From Erpobdella octoculata (lineage: Eukaryota > Annelida > Clitellata > Hirudinida > Erpobdellidae): DNA of 64,000 nucleotides. The notes below the pieces were generated by a model. The model was given only the letters and a program-made list of their open reading frames with translations. It did not search any database and had not been told where the DNA came from. A program made the translations under genes and the position numbers. Shown piece by piece: positions 34,766 to 47,484 of this stretch; the stretch's first letter is position 1; each line of letters begins with the position of its first letter. The stretch spans positions 5,827,192-5,891,191 of the forward strand of contig OZ022245.1 in assembly GCA_963978895.1 (NCBI GenBank), read 5' to 3'.

Positions 34766-36258
34766 CAAATTTCGTGCAATGAAAAGCCAGCGAATCCTGA
34801 AAAACATAGGTTTAAACCTGGCTTAATTGTTAAAATTTCAAGTAACTTAATTTTATAACTCATTTAAACTTTGTCCAATCGATCTGAAAATTTAAATCTC
34901 AATCCATAGTCACTCACGACAATTCAATACAATACATTTTAGCTCGATTGGATGACAAGAAGTAGGGGAGAGCTGTATTAAATGGCCACCTTTTTCTACT
35001 CGTATTCAACTCAACCATACAAGAAAACTATACGTGATAGAATAAAACTTGGTTTACATAATCAAATCACATTCATATCACTATAAAATAATTTGCATCA
35101 ACATTTTTAAAACTTTTACAGTTTTTTTAAAACGCTAAATAACGCACTCTTCCAAAAAATCGGCGTGGCAATTCAGTACAACATGGTAGTACTGAATGAC
35201 CACCCTCTAGTACTGAATGGCCACTGGGCAGATTCTCTTCAAAAACGTTGCCATCTTCGTAATTATTTGGCAGAATGTTTATAGTTTATATAGAAGTGTT
35301 TATTGCTGTTGATTAAAAATATTTTTCAAACGTCAAAGGGTCCCAACGCATGGCTCAGGTGAGGTTAATACAAATGATTTAAAAACAAAATTTAATAACA
35401 TTCAACTGCTTGTCAGTTCCAAAAGGTTTGGGTCCAGCTAGTATTTGTCGTACCAGACGACGACTTACACATCCCGGCGACCGGCGATTACATCCGAGAA
35501 GCCATCCAACAACTTGGTAGCCGGCTTTGGCCGAGAAACCATCCAACGACTTGGCGACCGGCGATTACATCCGAGAAACCATACCATCGACCCAACATGG
35601 CTACCGAAGCTTACTCCGAGCTTCCATATTGATGCCACCTTAATGCGGACATCTGATAAAGGACATCGATTGGCAGTGCACCCGACCTTAAGCTATCCTC
35701 CAAACCAGACCTCCAATAGCTAGATTACAGGAGTGCGCTACAACTCCCAGACGACATGCGTTAGTTAAGCCTACTACAAGTATTTACTAGAATTAAATAT
35801 GTTCACAAAATATAACTATAAATATATAATCCCTCAAACGGAAATTAAACAATTCGATTAAAATATACAATTTTACTTTCTATCATTTACTCGATATTGC
35901 CAACTAACCATTATAAAAATTTCACAGCGATCAAGATATTAATGGCAGCGAAAATTCATGATACCACGATTACAACTAACGGGCACTTAGCCATTATTTG
36001 GATAAATTTATAAAAGAATATTTCATCTTGAAATAAACATTCTTATATACTAGTTTTAATCAAACAGTAAACTTCGAAAAACATGAAAGAATTAATTTCA
36101 CGTAAGAACCTATCCATTTGATAACAACTCAAATTGCTCCAATCTTTTTACAGAAACAGAAGACCTACTTAACAGGAATAGATTTTTATTTTACTAATTT
36201 TTACAGCTTTAAATTATATTTTTTCGTTATCTGCATAAATAAACTTTGGAAAAATAAT
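34766..36258. other. Spacer with a short GC-rich island
   Basis: A pair of AGTACTGAATG(A/G)CCAC motifs lies near 35190-35225. The island at 35440-35730 contains a roughly 78-bp duplicated unit (GCGACCGGCGATTACATCC at about 35476 and 35554) and an open frame of 92 codons with no recognisable domain. Probably transposon-derived. Confidence 0.35.
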
Positions 36259-36330
36259 GGGCTCGTCCGGGATTTGAACCCGGGACCTCTCGCACCCAAA
36301 GCGAGAATCATACCCCTAGACCAACGAGCC
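36259..36330 (-). tRNA. tRNA-Pro (anticodon TGG)
   Basis: A 72-base cloverleaf on the minus strand. Acceptor GGCTCGT/ACGAGCC. The anticodon stem CTCGC/GCGAG encloses TTTGGGT (anticodon TGG). The T stem CCGGG/CCCGG encloses TTCAAAT. A TTTTT terminator follows within ten bases. No intron. Confidence 0.95.
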
Positions 36331-36739
36331 ACACTTCAGATAGCGTCAAAAGATTTACCTTTGAAAACCTGAATTTGTTACTTTATTGAGTTTTATCGGA
36401 ACTAGTTTCTAATAATGGCAAAACGTTGAAGATGCATCATTTTATTTAAAAACTTCATTTTTTTTCGCAAGGAACTTAAGTTGAACATGCACAGTAAACG
36501 TTACACATTGTTAATCTGAGTGAAGAAATATTCACTTTCCTTCCCAGTAAGTTTCTCTTCCCACATACTAGACTTAAATTTATCAGTCAGGCCACAAATA
36601 GATTTAACAATTTGAAAAGTAATTTTCTTTTCCACTTAAAAACTGTACAAATAATAAACATGTTTGTCCAAATTATGTTTACAAATTATCAAACATATTT
36701 ACATTAACATGTCCAACAAAAACAGTTACTCCGCCATTT

Positions 36740-37000
36740 TCACGAAGTCTTGTCATCTTCTGACAAACCTTTAAAAAAAAAACAATAAATGAGATGACAG
36801 AGAAATTAGAAAATTAAATAAGAAATCAGAAAGCAACAACGAGAGATTAGAGATGTACCATTCAGTTGTTGTTCCACAGCATCGAGTGTGATTTCAATAA
36901 AATCCATCTCTTTATCTATTCGTTCTATGCACGGCTACAAATCAAAAGAAAAAAATTAAAAATACTGCACGATACATTTCTATGTTTTTTTAGATCTCTC

Positions 37001-37033
<33 letters not shown>

Positions 37034-38767
37034 TAAACTTATACAGTGCTTATTAATAAGATTTGAAGTACGAAAACTAATAATAAATGAACAAGTAAAA
37101 CATTATCAACAGAACTGAACGTGTTACTTTATTAATTACTTCACTACTGTCCATTTGCTCTTTCCCGGATCTGCATGATAAATTAAAAATTTTAACTTCA
37201 AAATAGCCTTAGCATACAAATCTCAAGTTATTGAATAAATAAAAATAAACCGGCTAGTTTATCTTTCATCTGAACAGTGATCATTTTGAAAATTTAAAGA
37301 ATCCTCATTCCCTCTTACTAGCTGGCTAGAAATGGTCAATAGAGGTTTGAATAATTCATACAAAAATAGCGCCGACTAAATTAACACCGCATGCGCCTGT
37401 CTCATGTCTACATTAACAGGCGCATAAGAAATCACCTGTTATAATTATACCGTAGCAAAACCTTAGATTGCTAGCAATAATTCATTTCAAGGGCGAGCTC
37501 GAGATTATGTATAAACAAACTCCACAATCAGAAATAATGGAAACTCAAATGATAAAGTATTGGATAGTCAAAACACCACTACGCTAAATCCAAGGTAGGG
37601 TCAAACCGTATTTTGTTATGATTACCATGAGACATACACTGCCAATGCACAGTTATTTTTCCTTCAAAGGAACAAACATCATGCCAAATTATAACAAACA
37701 AAGAGTGAAAGCGTAAAATAATTCAATGCACCTTAGTCGATAGATGGCATGTGAAGACTTCTTGAGTAGCTTTCGAAGATCTGTCAAATTATCGATGACT
37801 TCTAAGCACCTCTTGGATAGGAACATTTCCGCATTCGATCGATCAATCTTAGGCTTGCAACCTGTCATGACAGACAGAAAAAAAGAAAATGGTTTGCCAG
37901 TCAGATTATAAATTATTAATTAACTATTAATTTTGATCCAAAATTTTCATAGCATTTGTAAACGATAATTTTCATCTAAGATTTAGATGACTTAACTTAA
38001 AGCAGAATTAATTCTTGATGATTTAAATACAACTTGTACAAACATTCATAAAGTTTATTTAAGACTTAATAAATTTCTTTCTTTTTCAACTTATTTGTCT
38101 TTCAATCCAAAATTGTCTTTTTCATATTTGTTTGCCACATTCGAATACTCTCAATTTTAAAAAATACAAAAAACTTACATAGCAAAAAAAAATATATAAA
38201 GTTAACCATTTGCCACAAAACAGTGGAAGCATCTTAAGTGGTAGTCGGAGCCCATGAGTGGTTGCAACAAATCGAGACAGTTCTGGCAGCAGGACTGTAA
38301 ACAATTCTCGCACTGAAACAAAACAATTACAAACTTGTTACGAGTTCAGCATGATTTCAATGATCCGGTAACAATAAACTCTATTTATAAAATGTTTTTA
38401 ATAAAGTTTATGGTTTTAATAATGAAAAAATTGAAAAAAACTATTTTTTAGTACTGAAAATCTGCATAAAAATGATTAATTAAAAAAGTTTTATTTCCGA
38501 ACCGGCAAGAACGAGCCTTCCTCATCGCACAAAGAGCAAACTTCCAAGTTAGATTCCAGATCAACTTGATCGCTGACGCCTCCCACGGAAATGTACGAGC
38601 TTCCGGAACCTTCCATCAAACAGTGACATTTTAAATGTAATATTCTCTCATAAGCATAAGATTCAGATACGAAGTAACAGCAACATGATAATTTCAACCA
38701 AGAAATCAAAAGAATATAAATGCAAAAACAAAATGATGATCATCATAGATAATTTTCTATGTCTGTC

Positions 38768-38799
<32 letters not shown>

Positions 38800-41700
38800 T
38801 GTATGTATGTATGTATGTATGTATGTATGTATGTATGTAGTATGTATATATGTATGTATGTATGTATGTTAGTATGCATATATGTATGTATGTATGCATG
38901 TATGTATGTATATATGTATGTATGTATGTATGTATGTTAGTATGCATATATGTATGTATGTATGCATGTATGTATGTATGTAAGTATGTATGTATGTATG
39001 ATGTATGTATGTATGTATGTATGTATGTATGTATGTATGTATGTATGTATGTATGTATGTATGTATGTATGTAGTATGTAGTATGTATGTATGTATATAT
39101 GTATGTATGTATGTATGTTAGTATGCATATATGTATGTATGTATGCATGTATGTATGTATGTATGTATGTATGTATGTATGTATGTATGTATGTATGTAT
39201 GTATGTATGTATGTATGTATGTATGTATGTATGTTAGCAATTTCGGATAGCGAGACAGCCACGGCGGTCAGCAGTCAGCAATTGCTAAAATTAGTGCGAG
39301 CAGGCATGTAATAAAAGTTATTATGCAATTGTACACTGTCATTCCTAAAAATCAAAAGAGGTGGCGCTGCAATCAAAAAATAATATATGATTTTAAAAAA
39401 TCCGCCATTTTTGACAGGCTATCTCTAGTTCATAATAAATGTCTGATGGAAAACATTCATAGCCCTTGATTCAAAGAAGCATTGTACGAATAAACCATGA
39501 TACAAATAAGCAGTGTACAAATAAGCCATGTACTTAGCAGTTTACAAATAACCCATGTACTTGGCAGTTTACAAAAAAGCCATGTACGAATAAGCCGTAC
39601 ACAAATTAAAGAAATTCTAATTAACATCTAACATGTACTAATCCTCTGGACACGAGCAATCTTTCTTTGTGGACCTTCATCAGTTTCTTCACCACCGTGG
39701 AATTGTTTCACATGACTTCTCAACTGTGTCGGATTTTTAAAAGTTTTCGAACATGACGCTTCGACGCAAGGGAAGAAGTTCGACGCTGAGATGACGCTTT
39801 GTTCAGCTGTGAGATATTCAAATTTTCTTTGTTAAACATCAATGAAAATTTAAATAAAGGTTACAGTTTCACCGGGGTTGACCTATCAAAAGAGGATCAT
39901 ACTGCAGCTTTTATTTAAATCTAACCTTGAGGTCAAACACTCTCTAATAATTTATTAAAGATATTTTTATATGTTCCTTTCTAATGCTTTCAAATACAGA
40001 CAAACAAAATACATACAATGATCTTTAAGTATACAGGCATGCTGTACACATTACTACACTGTACAATACTGTACATACATTCAAATATGTACAATGTACA
40101 TGAAACATATTAACCTTCAATTGTACTGTTTGTGTCAGTGGAAGTGGATATCTCATCCGAATTTCCCATGTTCTGGTGCATCTGATGGAAAGGATGAAAT
40201 GAAAATGAGTCTCATAGTAAATTCTAAGTTAAAATCATATAAAAAAAAATACTTCAATTAATCAACTAATACACAACTAATAAGGACATTGACAGAGCAT
40301 CTTTTATAATGCTTTTGTGGTGCTTTTCTTGTACATGTTCGACAATAAAGAAAATTTTACTAGATAAGTTTCATATAACACAAGCTATAAGCTAGCAAGT
40401 AAGATTTGAATCATGCACACTTAGCATTCGTATCTGATGCTCTACTGCTCTAACTTGGCACTAAAAATATTTGAAAAGGAACAATTCATAAATAACAAAA
40501 TTCATAAAAATGGAAATAACTCCAGAAAAACAATTCAACACATTAAACTGATGATTCTCAACCTTTTCTGGGATCAGCACACTACGAACAAGTTTTGTGG
40601 CACACCAAAATAACAAAAAACAATTTTTAGCTAAACATTCTTTATTTTGAATGTTTTTTCAATGTGATGGCTGAGCATGTTTTTGGGTATACAATGTACA
40701 GATCATGTTGAATCGGGGCTCTAAACTCATGATTTCGTCAACAACTTTGTGGAAAAAAAAATAACTAGAGCATCTTCAGATTCTAATGCTACAAAACTCT
40801 TATTTCTTTTTTAGCTATCATTTTTGACAAAAATACTATACAAGGCTGAAGAAGGAAGAAAACTAAAAAACTAAACTTGTGACTAATTCTTGTTACTTTG
40901 ATTTAAAAAATGCACAAACAAAACAAAATCGTTAAAACCCGAAAATCTACACAGAGTTTTGGTATGCCCACCAATTTTAAAATTTATTACTAAATACCAA
41001 TATGTCAGAAATTCTAACAAATTCAAATGGCTCAATCACAAAGTTTCAAAATTTAAAAACACTACAATGTTCAAATACTTTTAGAAAATCTCTCAGCACA
41101 CCTAAAAACCTTTCGCGGCACACTCAAAAACCTTTTGCGGGACTTGTAAAAACCTTTCTCGGCACACCTAAAAACCTTTCTCCGCAAACAAATTGGGTTG
41201 AGAATCAATGCATTAAACAAACTACTTAAAATATATATTGACAAAATACAAAATATTAAATAACAATAAAAAATAAAATATGAAAACAACAGCAAACCTC
41301 TTGAACCTCCTCATCGGACATGACAAAAACTTTTCTAAAGGAAACACTTCTGGTTGCTCCGTCGAGAAATGAAATTTCGTATTTCTTCTCTGTATTTATT
41401 TATTTATTCCGGTTTTCGAGACTAGTTAATTATATTACCATCAAGTTTGAAATCATAAATTCAATTTTTTTGGTAATTAATTTTAAACAGTTGAAACAAT
41501 AAAATAATCACCAACTTTTATGGTTGATGTTAATAATTCTGCCTGGGTACGTGTCACCGTCATTCCACGGGGCCAAAACATACTGGCCAACTTTAAGGAG
41601 CTGAAGAAAACATAAAATCATCAAATAAACAAGACAACATATACGATACGATTGCATTAAATTTGATGATAATAATAATAATAATAATAATCATATAAAT

Positions 41701-44018
41701 AAATTTAGTAATAATAATAATAATAAAATATGGTCGTTTATAATTTTTTGGCACAATGAAATTATTGTTTAAAGGATATCTTATTTTGATCTGAATCAAT
41801 AAGTTATACTTAGTAAATACTTGCCATTATCCCCTGAGAGAAGAACAAATTAGAGATCAACTAAAAAAAGTTAGAGATTGGGAGCATGTAAATTTTGATA
41901 TTTTCTGTAATAACTTGGCAAATTTTTCTCCGAAAAGGGTTCAATGTCCGAAAGAGACTTTATTTTTAGAAAATTTCTCTTAAACTTTCAATTTTCCTGA
42001 AAGAGGAGGGGGCAAGATTTGGTATGTACGTAACTTACCCCATCACCCCCAAACTCAATTGACTATGGTTATAATGCACATTCAGAATAAACTTTCGATG
42101 AAAATTTTTTAATTTGAGCTGTCATTGGAAAAACAAAGAGATTGTTCAGTCTACGGAATGCATTATGACTGAAGTCATTAGATCCATGGAAAGTTAAATT
42201 AAAGAAGATATCATTAAATTTAAAAAAAACATGATATTTATTATATTAAAAACAATAAAAACAATGCCTGCTTTGAAATTAACAACAAAAATGCCCAAAA
42301 TACTAAGAATGAAATAATGCATACTCATTTAAATTCAGTAACACAAAATAAAACTACCAACTTAAAATCATGATTTTGAGCAAGACGAAGAAGAAACACA
42401 CGCACACAGACTTACCTACATGGACACGAAAGCTCAACAAATACGGAACACGCACACACAGACCTACTTTCACAGACACAAAAGCTCAACAAACACGGAA
42501 AACGCACACACGCATGCAGACCAACCTACACGGACACGAAAGCTCAACAAACACAAAACAACCTTCAGAGAAGAAGCAAACTTGGTCGTCTCCATTAAAA
42601 ACTTGTGCTGATCGGGAAGCGGTCTGATTTTGTTGCTGTTTTGCGGAAACCACTCGTCGTATCGCTGATTCCAGCCTTCGAAATGAACGAGAATCGAATC
42701 TTCTGCTTCGTTACATCCGACAACTTTCGATGGATACCTTTGGTATATTAAACAGAAGATTTGATATTTCAGTTAAAAAAGTTAAAGCCATAAATGAAAA
42801 TACAGTATAAACCCACTATAACATACTTCTAGGGACCCAAGGGTATGTTATATCCAAAGTCTGTTATATCCAGGGTATACAAAAATCAACAAATTACTAT
42901 TGAAAAACAAATTGTATCTATTGTACATGTAACCTCGCTCTACAGTAAAAAGTGCAGTATTATGGTCTAAAGTATATGTCCACTGACTGGCATGTTAACA
43001 TTGTTGCAATAAATGTTTATTATGCCGCCTATGCCGGCCATGATTTGTAAATGAGTTGAATAGTCCATTATATACATAAGAAATATTTTAAATGAGACCA
43101 TTATTTTAAAATTTTATAACCAAATGTATGTGATTTTCAAATATGTTATAGCCAGGGTAATATAATATATGGGAGAGATGGGGTGAATGCATGGGACCAA
43201 AATTTCACTACATTATATTCAATTGTACCTTATGCCCAGGTACATTATAGCAGAATTATATTGTACTGTAAAAAATTATTTTAGTTTCATTCAAACAGTA
43301 AATCCTATTTGGTGAACAATATTTAATGTTGTAGTTATAAATTGTATATTTTAATTTTATACATTTCCCAAGGACATTTCAAAATTACCCATTAGGAAAC
43401 TGTCTGCAAAAGCAAATGTCTCCAGCAACTAATTAACCAGCTTCATATCATTACTTCTACAGTCAAATATTCCAAAAAGACAAACAGTGATCATGTTCTG
43501 AACCTTCCCCAACTCCCCTATGGGGGCAATAAAAGAGCCTTTGCAAATTAATTATTGTGAAATACTAGACCTTGTTGGTACAAAAAGATTTTTTCCAGAC
43601 CATATTTTTACTTAAAAACCCACGCCCTGGCATGCCTGGAGAGGCCTTAAAAAAAGAGGTGCTCTATAAATCGTGAAATGCTGATATGTAAAATGTATTC
43701 TCAATATTTTTTAAAATATGGTAGTTTCCATAATATCTTCCACTTCTTCATTTTTTTTTTAAATTTCATGGCAACAGTACTAGTTGTCGAATCAAAAACA
43801 ATTTGAGTGTTTAAAATCTAGTAGTTTAGTTTAAACTTTAAAGGCGTTTTGTAATTCATTTTAAGCTTTATTATAAAAACTTGAAATTCAATTTTTAAAA
43901 AATACTGATATTACCAAACATTCATAAAGTCTTTCGCTTCAAGTTTATCCCCAACTTTCCACCTTATGAATGGTGGTGAAGTGCATATCTGGTTCTCATG
44001 TTCTTCATTCATGTCCAT
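36740..44018 (-). CDS. PHF20/PHF20L1-like Tudor-zinc finger protein (12 exons, about 400 aa)
   Basis: Minus-strand coding exons: 44018-43915, 42737-42563, 41600-41516, 41389-41298, 40181-40115, 39806-39639, 38646-38503, 38312-38207, 37861-37732, 37170-37128, 36934-36859, 36768-36740. A first Tudor/MBT-like domain (about 20-75) carries WKVGDKLEAKD and GWNQRYDEWF; a second (about 93-137) carries VGQYVLAPWNDGDTYPG and YEISFLDG. A C2H2 finger (CVEASC...HVKQFH) and a Cys cluster (CSLC, CENC, CCQNC, CFHC) in the position of the PHF20 PHD finger follow. The last exons (RIDKEMDFIEITLDAVEQQL) resemble the PHF20 C-terminal helix. PHF20 proteins read methylated histones or p53 in MOF acetyltransferase complexes. 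The join between 39639 and 38646 does not keep phase as I read it, so one border there or a missed exon is uncertain. Confidence 0.7.
36995..37032. repeat. (TCAA)n microsatellite
   Basis: About eight TCAA units in an intron of the PHF20-like gene. Confidence 0.9.
38740..39428 (+). mobile_element. Helitron-like family 3 copy B with long TATG array
   Basis: The 5' end is A|TCATCATAGATAATTTTC, followed by about 465 bases of TATG units with internal higher-order repeats (a GTTAGTATGCATATATG variant recurs at about 38868, 38935 and 39117). The same 3' part as copy A ends in CCGCCA-TTTT-TGACAGG and CTATCT-CTAG|T. It lies in an intron of the PHF20-like gene. Confidence 0.75.
40549..41210. mobile_element. 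hAT-type element with perfect 8-bp TSD
   Basis: The direct repeat CATTAAAC flanks both sides (40541-40548 and 41211-41218, 8 of 8). Ends GATTCTCAACC / GGTTGAGAATC are inverted repeats. The right part has four CACACCTAAAAACCTTTC-type subrepeats (41095-41185). It sits in the PHF20-like intron between 41298 and 40181. No transposase. Confidence 0.75.
41665..41738. repeat. (AAT)n microsatellite
   Basis: Two runs of ATA/AAT triplets in the PHF20-like intron upstream of exon 41600-41516. Confidence 0.9.
42399..42562. repeat. Minisatellite of about 55 bp, three units, abutting a splice donor
   Basis: Units contain CGCACACA...GACC(T/A)AC...GGACACGAAAGCTCAACAAA. The array ends at the donor of the PHF20-like exon 42737-42563 and occupies the start of that intron. 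Confidence 0.75.
42803..43268. mobile_element. pogo/Tigger-like MITE with TA target duplication
   Basis: The left end is TA|CAGTATAAACCCACTATAAC, the right end (inverted) TA|CAGTACAATATAATTCTGC. TA duplications and CAGT termini with TATAAC motifs suit the pogo/Tigger branch of Tc1-mariner. 466 bp, no transposase, in the first coding intron of the PHF20-like gene. Confidence 0.6.
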
Positions 44019-44444
44019 GTCCGTCGGCAGATAATCGAGGCGACAGCTAACAAGGATTCGTTATATTCAAAAATAAATTAATCAAAAGATATCTAACAAA
44101 AGTATAATTCAAAATTACAACTACGTATTGAAACTATTGCGATCTTAACCAGCTCAGAAGACGAAACCGGTTTTGTTTTCTTTTTAAAAGTTAATTTAAT
44201 TTTAGGAATAAATATCTGACACTGGAAAAATTATCCTAAAATTACTACACTTTATTAAACACGAAATTAAAAAAAAATATGATAGCCGACTTCCACGCAA
44301 AAGGGTTAAACCAGGTCAAACAATTTTCACATAGAGGAAAGACTAGGCCTGATGAAACTGTCATAGTAACAAACTTTTCCCACGCAAACTCTAAAAAATC
44401 CAAGAATGGTTAAATTTTTGCGTCTAATTGCCACAAAAATGTAT

Positions 44445-44516
44445 CTCCCTAGCGGGGAATCGAACCCCGGCCGCGGCGGTGAGAGCGCCGAATCCTAACC
44501 ACTAGACTACTAGGGA
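44445..44516 (-). tRNA. tRNA-Glu (anticodon CTC)
   Basis: A 72-base cloverleaf on the minus strand: acceptor TCCCTAG/CTAGGGA, A box TAGTCTAGTGG, CTC in the anticodon loop of the GGCGCTCTCACCGCC region, B box GGTTCGATTCC, TTTTT terminator downstream. It lies upstream of the PHF20-like coding start, possibly in its 5' UTR intron. Confidence 0.95.
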
Positions 44517-44953
44517 CTACGGAAAAAGTGCTAAGTTTATTCCAGATATGATGTAAATTCATCAGCTGTATTGGTAATTTTTGTTAATTGTTTTGTTTGT
44601 TGGATTTAATGTTTTGTTTTTTTTTTTTACAAAATTACCAATAATTAATTTTATGCAACAATAAAAAGTAAAATGCAATTAATTCAAAATTTTCATTTAA
44701 AAAAACTAGAAAAACTTTTCTTTATTGATGTCATTACCATGTCGTAATTTTGATTACGAAATAAACAAAAATAAACTACTTGGCAGTTACCTGCTAATCT
44801 CTTTGTAGTTATTTCAGGTGTTTCTCGTACACAAAATCTTCGCAGATACAAGCTGAACAAGTGAACAGTTTCATTCTGTCTGTTTTTGTCATAAATTTCA
44901 CAAATCCTCACAGTTTACGTTTAAACAATAAAAATATTTTTACAAGCAAAATT

Positions 44954-45026
44954 TGTTTCCGCCCAGGCTCGAACTGGGGACCTTTCGCGTGTTAGGCGAA
45001 CGTGATAACCACTACACCACGGAAAC
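44954..45026 (-). tRNA. tRNA-Val (anticodon AAC)
   Basis: A 73-base cloverleaf on the minus strand: acceptor GTTTCCG/CGGAAAC, A box TGGTGTAGTGG, anticodon loop CTAACAC (AAC), T stem CCCAG/CTGGG with TTCGAGC, TTTT terminator downstream. No intron. Confidence 0.95.
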
Positions 45027-47020
45027 GACGTGATAGATACCTTTATTACAAACTACATCACCCGAACGCATTTAGATTATAGTATGATAATTAAAAATAT
45101 GTGCATTGTGCGATTGAAAAAAGCGTTTTTATAGCAATAAACATTGCAGTTAAAATTAAACTAAAGTTTTTAGAAAAGATAGCTCTATCAACATCTCAAA
45201 TTATAATACTAAATATTACATAAAGCATTTATAATGCCATTTGCTCAAAGTAGCAAAAGAAATAAAGAAAGAGAACTTTGTTTTGAGAAGCATCGCGAAG
45301 AACTAAATTTAGTCATTTAACCGAGTGTTGACGGGGTAAATTAGGAGACACCATTGACATGTATCAATCGTATCGATGACATCCCTCGAAAATTAAAATA
45401 ACAATGCAAAAACAAATAAAAAGGCATAACAAAAGACAGCTTTTCATCGACGCTCAAGCTGGATTTTTTTTTATATTAATCTGATAATTTAACGGAATGC
45501 ATTGTCATTGACTATATGTCAAACTGCTCTCTTATAGAAGGCAAGTGTGTCTTCTCTAAAGGACAAACGACAAATAAATAAAATGCTAACTCACTGGCAA
45601 ACGTATTGACTCAGCTTCCGCAAACCATTCAAACATATGAAGTCATTATGCTGTTAATTTCCAGTTTTTGGTCTTTTTAAAATTTTATTTTCTCATTTCT
45701 TACAACTTTTTTTCACCACGAATGCTTAGGATTTGAGTTTTCACATACTTAAATCGTCAGCTATTTCTGATAGAATTGCCGTTCTCAAGCCTTCGTACAA
45801 CTGACATTTTCTATTCCAAACACAAAAAATGTTAGTTTTTCAAATCGAAGACGTTGATGTTGCCATTTTCCAGTACATCTGAAGCGTTCAAGTTCTTAAA
45901 CAAATTTCGTAAAATAATCAATACAAAATGAATGTAGATTTTTAATAAGAATTTGTATTTAGAAGTAAATTTGTATAGCCTGATGCTTATGAACTGGTAT
46001 CGGTTCTGGTTTTTGGCCTTTGAAAGGGATCGGGTCGCAAACAAAACCGGTCCTACAAGAGCTCAACGTGGCTATCCGTGCAATACAAGTTTTAAGAAAT
46101 CAAATACAAAATTCTTCTTGAATTTCTTATTATTATGGTCACGCGTTAACACCGATAGCTCCAATAGCTACAAGCTCACTCCCTCTAAACGCTTAACTCT
46201 ATCAATTGACTCTTACTTCGATCAGGGGCTACTACTGGGGCTACTGGGGTTAACCATGGATATCTTGATATAACAGATATCCACGGTTTAACACAGAGAT
46301 TCGCAAGCGAGCAATTTAACAACGCGTCCGTTATGGAAAAGTGGGTGGATGTGATCAAGTAGGAACTTCAATGACGTAATCATAATCATGGAGCGAAATA
46401 AGTGCAGAAGAGGCGTCTGTTTATTTCTGTAGTACCTACAATAAAAACGAAGAGGTTTGAACTCGTTAATGTGCAGAACGTGGAGGAGTTGTAAGTGTTT
46501 ACTGTTAAACTCTAACATATTATGACACAACTGGCGGCGGGAGTCATAATGAGGCATTAGCGATCAAAAGTTCAACCTAAATCTGATCACATCTCAGATT
46601 ATACTATAATTATTATCTCGCCATCGTCATCTTCATGCTTATCATCATTCATTTAAGAGCCTTAATTGTGTGAGAAGTTGTCAGTCCTTGACAACAAAAG
46701 AGATTCCCATATATTTAATATTTATTTTGCAACATCGGTGAACTAACGGTCTTTCTTACAATCAGTTCCTTAATTCCTTAATCTTTACACACTTGAATCA
46801 ACCCATTTCTCTAATTACTTGATTAGTTAATTAGAGCGCGTCGCTGACTAGTCCCGAATGATCTGATTTTATGCTTCGCAACGACATAATCGGTTATTTT
46901 GAATTAAAACATTATTATTTAACAATTACGGTGATTTACAAATTGTCGCATTTTGCTTATTAGTACCTGTAATGTGATTAAAATAATTAATTACAGCATT
47001 TTTCTTTTGTGTCTCATCTA
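45027..47020. other. Spacer, no gene recognised
   Basis: An inverted pair GTTAACCATGGATATC / GATATCCACGGTTTAAC lies near 46249-46290, a GAT/CATC microsatellite near 46615-46645. Open frames are short and featureless. Confidence 0.4.
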
Positions 47021-47484
47021 TTACCATCATCATCATAGTCATCGTCATCGTCACCGTCACCGTCTTCATCGTCATCGTCAACGTCATCATCCTCATTGGC
47101 ATCACCCAAATTCTTAACAAAATCTTGTTAACTACGAGACAATTTTCAGTTTCAAGCTACTTGAGATGGAAATAAAAGTTCTACTTTTATTAATTCTTAG
47201 TTAGAACAGCACACGGATTCTAATTAAACTTGCAAATATATTTAGCGTAAGCCGTTTACGCACAACTCGAAATTTATTATCGAATTCGATCTTCAACTGA
47301 ATAAAGGCGTAGGCGAATAAAACCAATACAAGACGAAAACGCTCCTTTTCGCACCACATCGTCTTTATGATGCAATTGCTCTGTTACCATGGAAGGCCGT
47401 AATAAAATGAAGATTATTTCTTGATGTGGGGTGAGGGAGTGCAAGGGCTGGCTGCCAAAGAGTGACAAATCATAGAAACCTGGG

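Noticed and set aside
38663..39311. Open frames of Met-Tyr-Val-Cys or Tyr-Ile-His-Thr repeats (also near 28832-29161 and 30129-30378)
   Set aside because: Translations of TATG microsatellites.
44791..44911. Minus-strand ATG frame upstream of the PHF20-like gene
   Set aside because: It ends at a plausible donor, but splicing to 44046 meets a stop; more likely a non-coding 5' exon.
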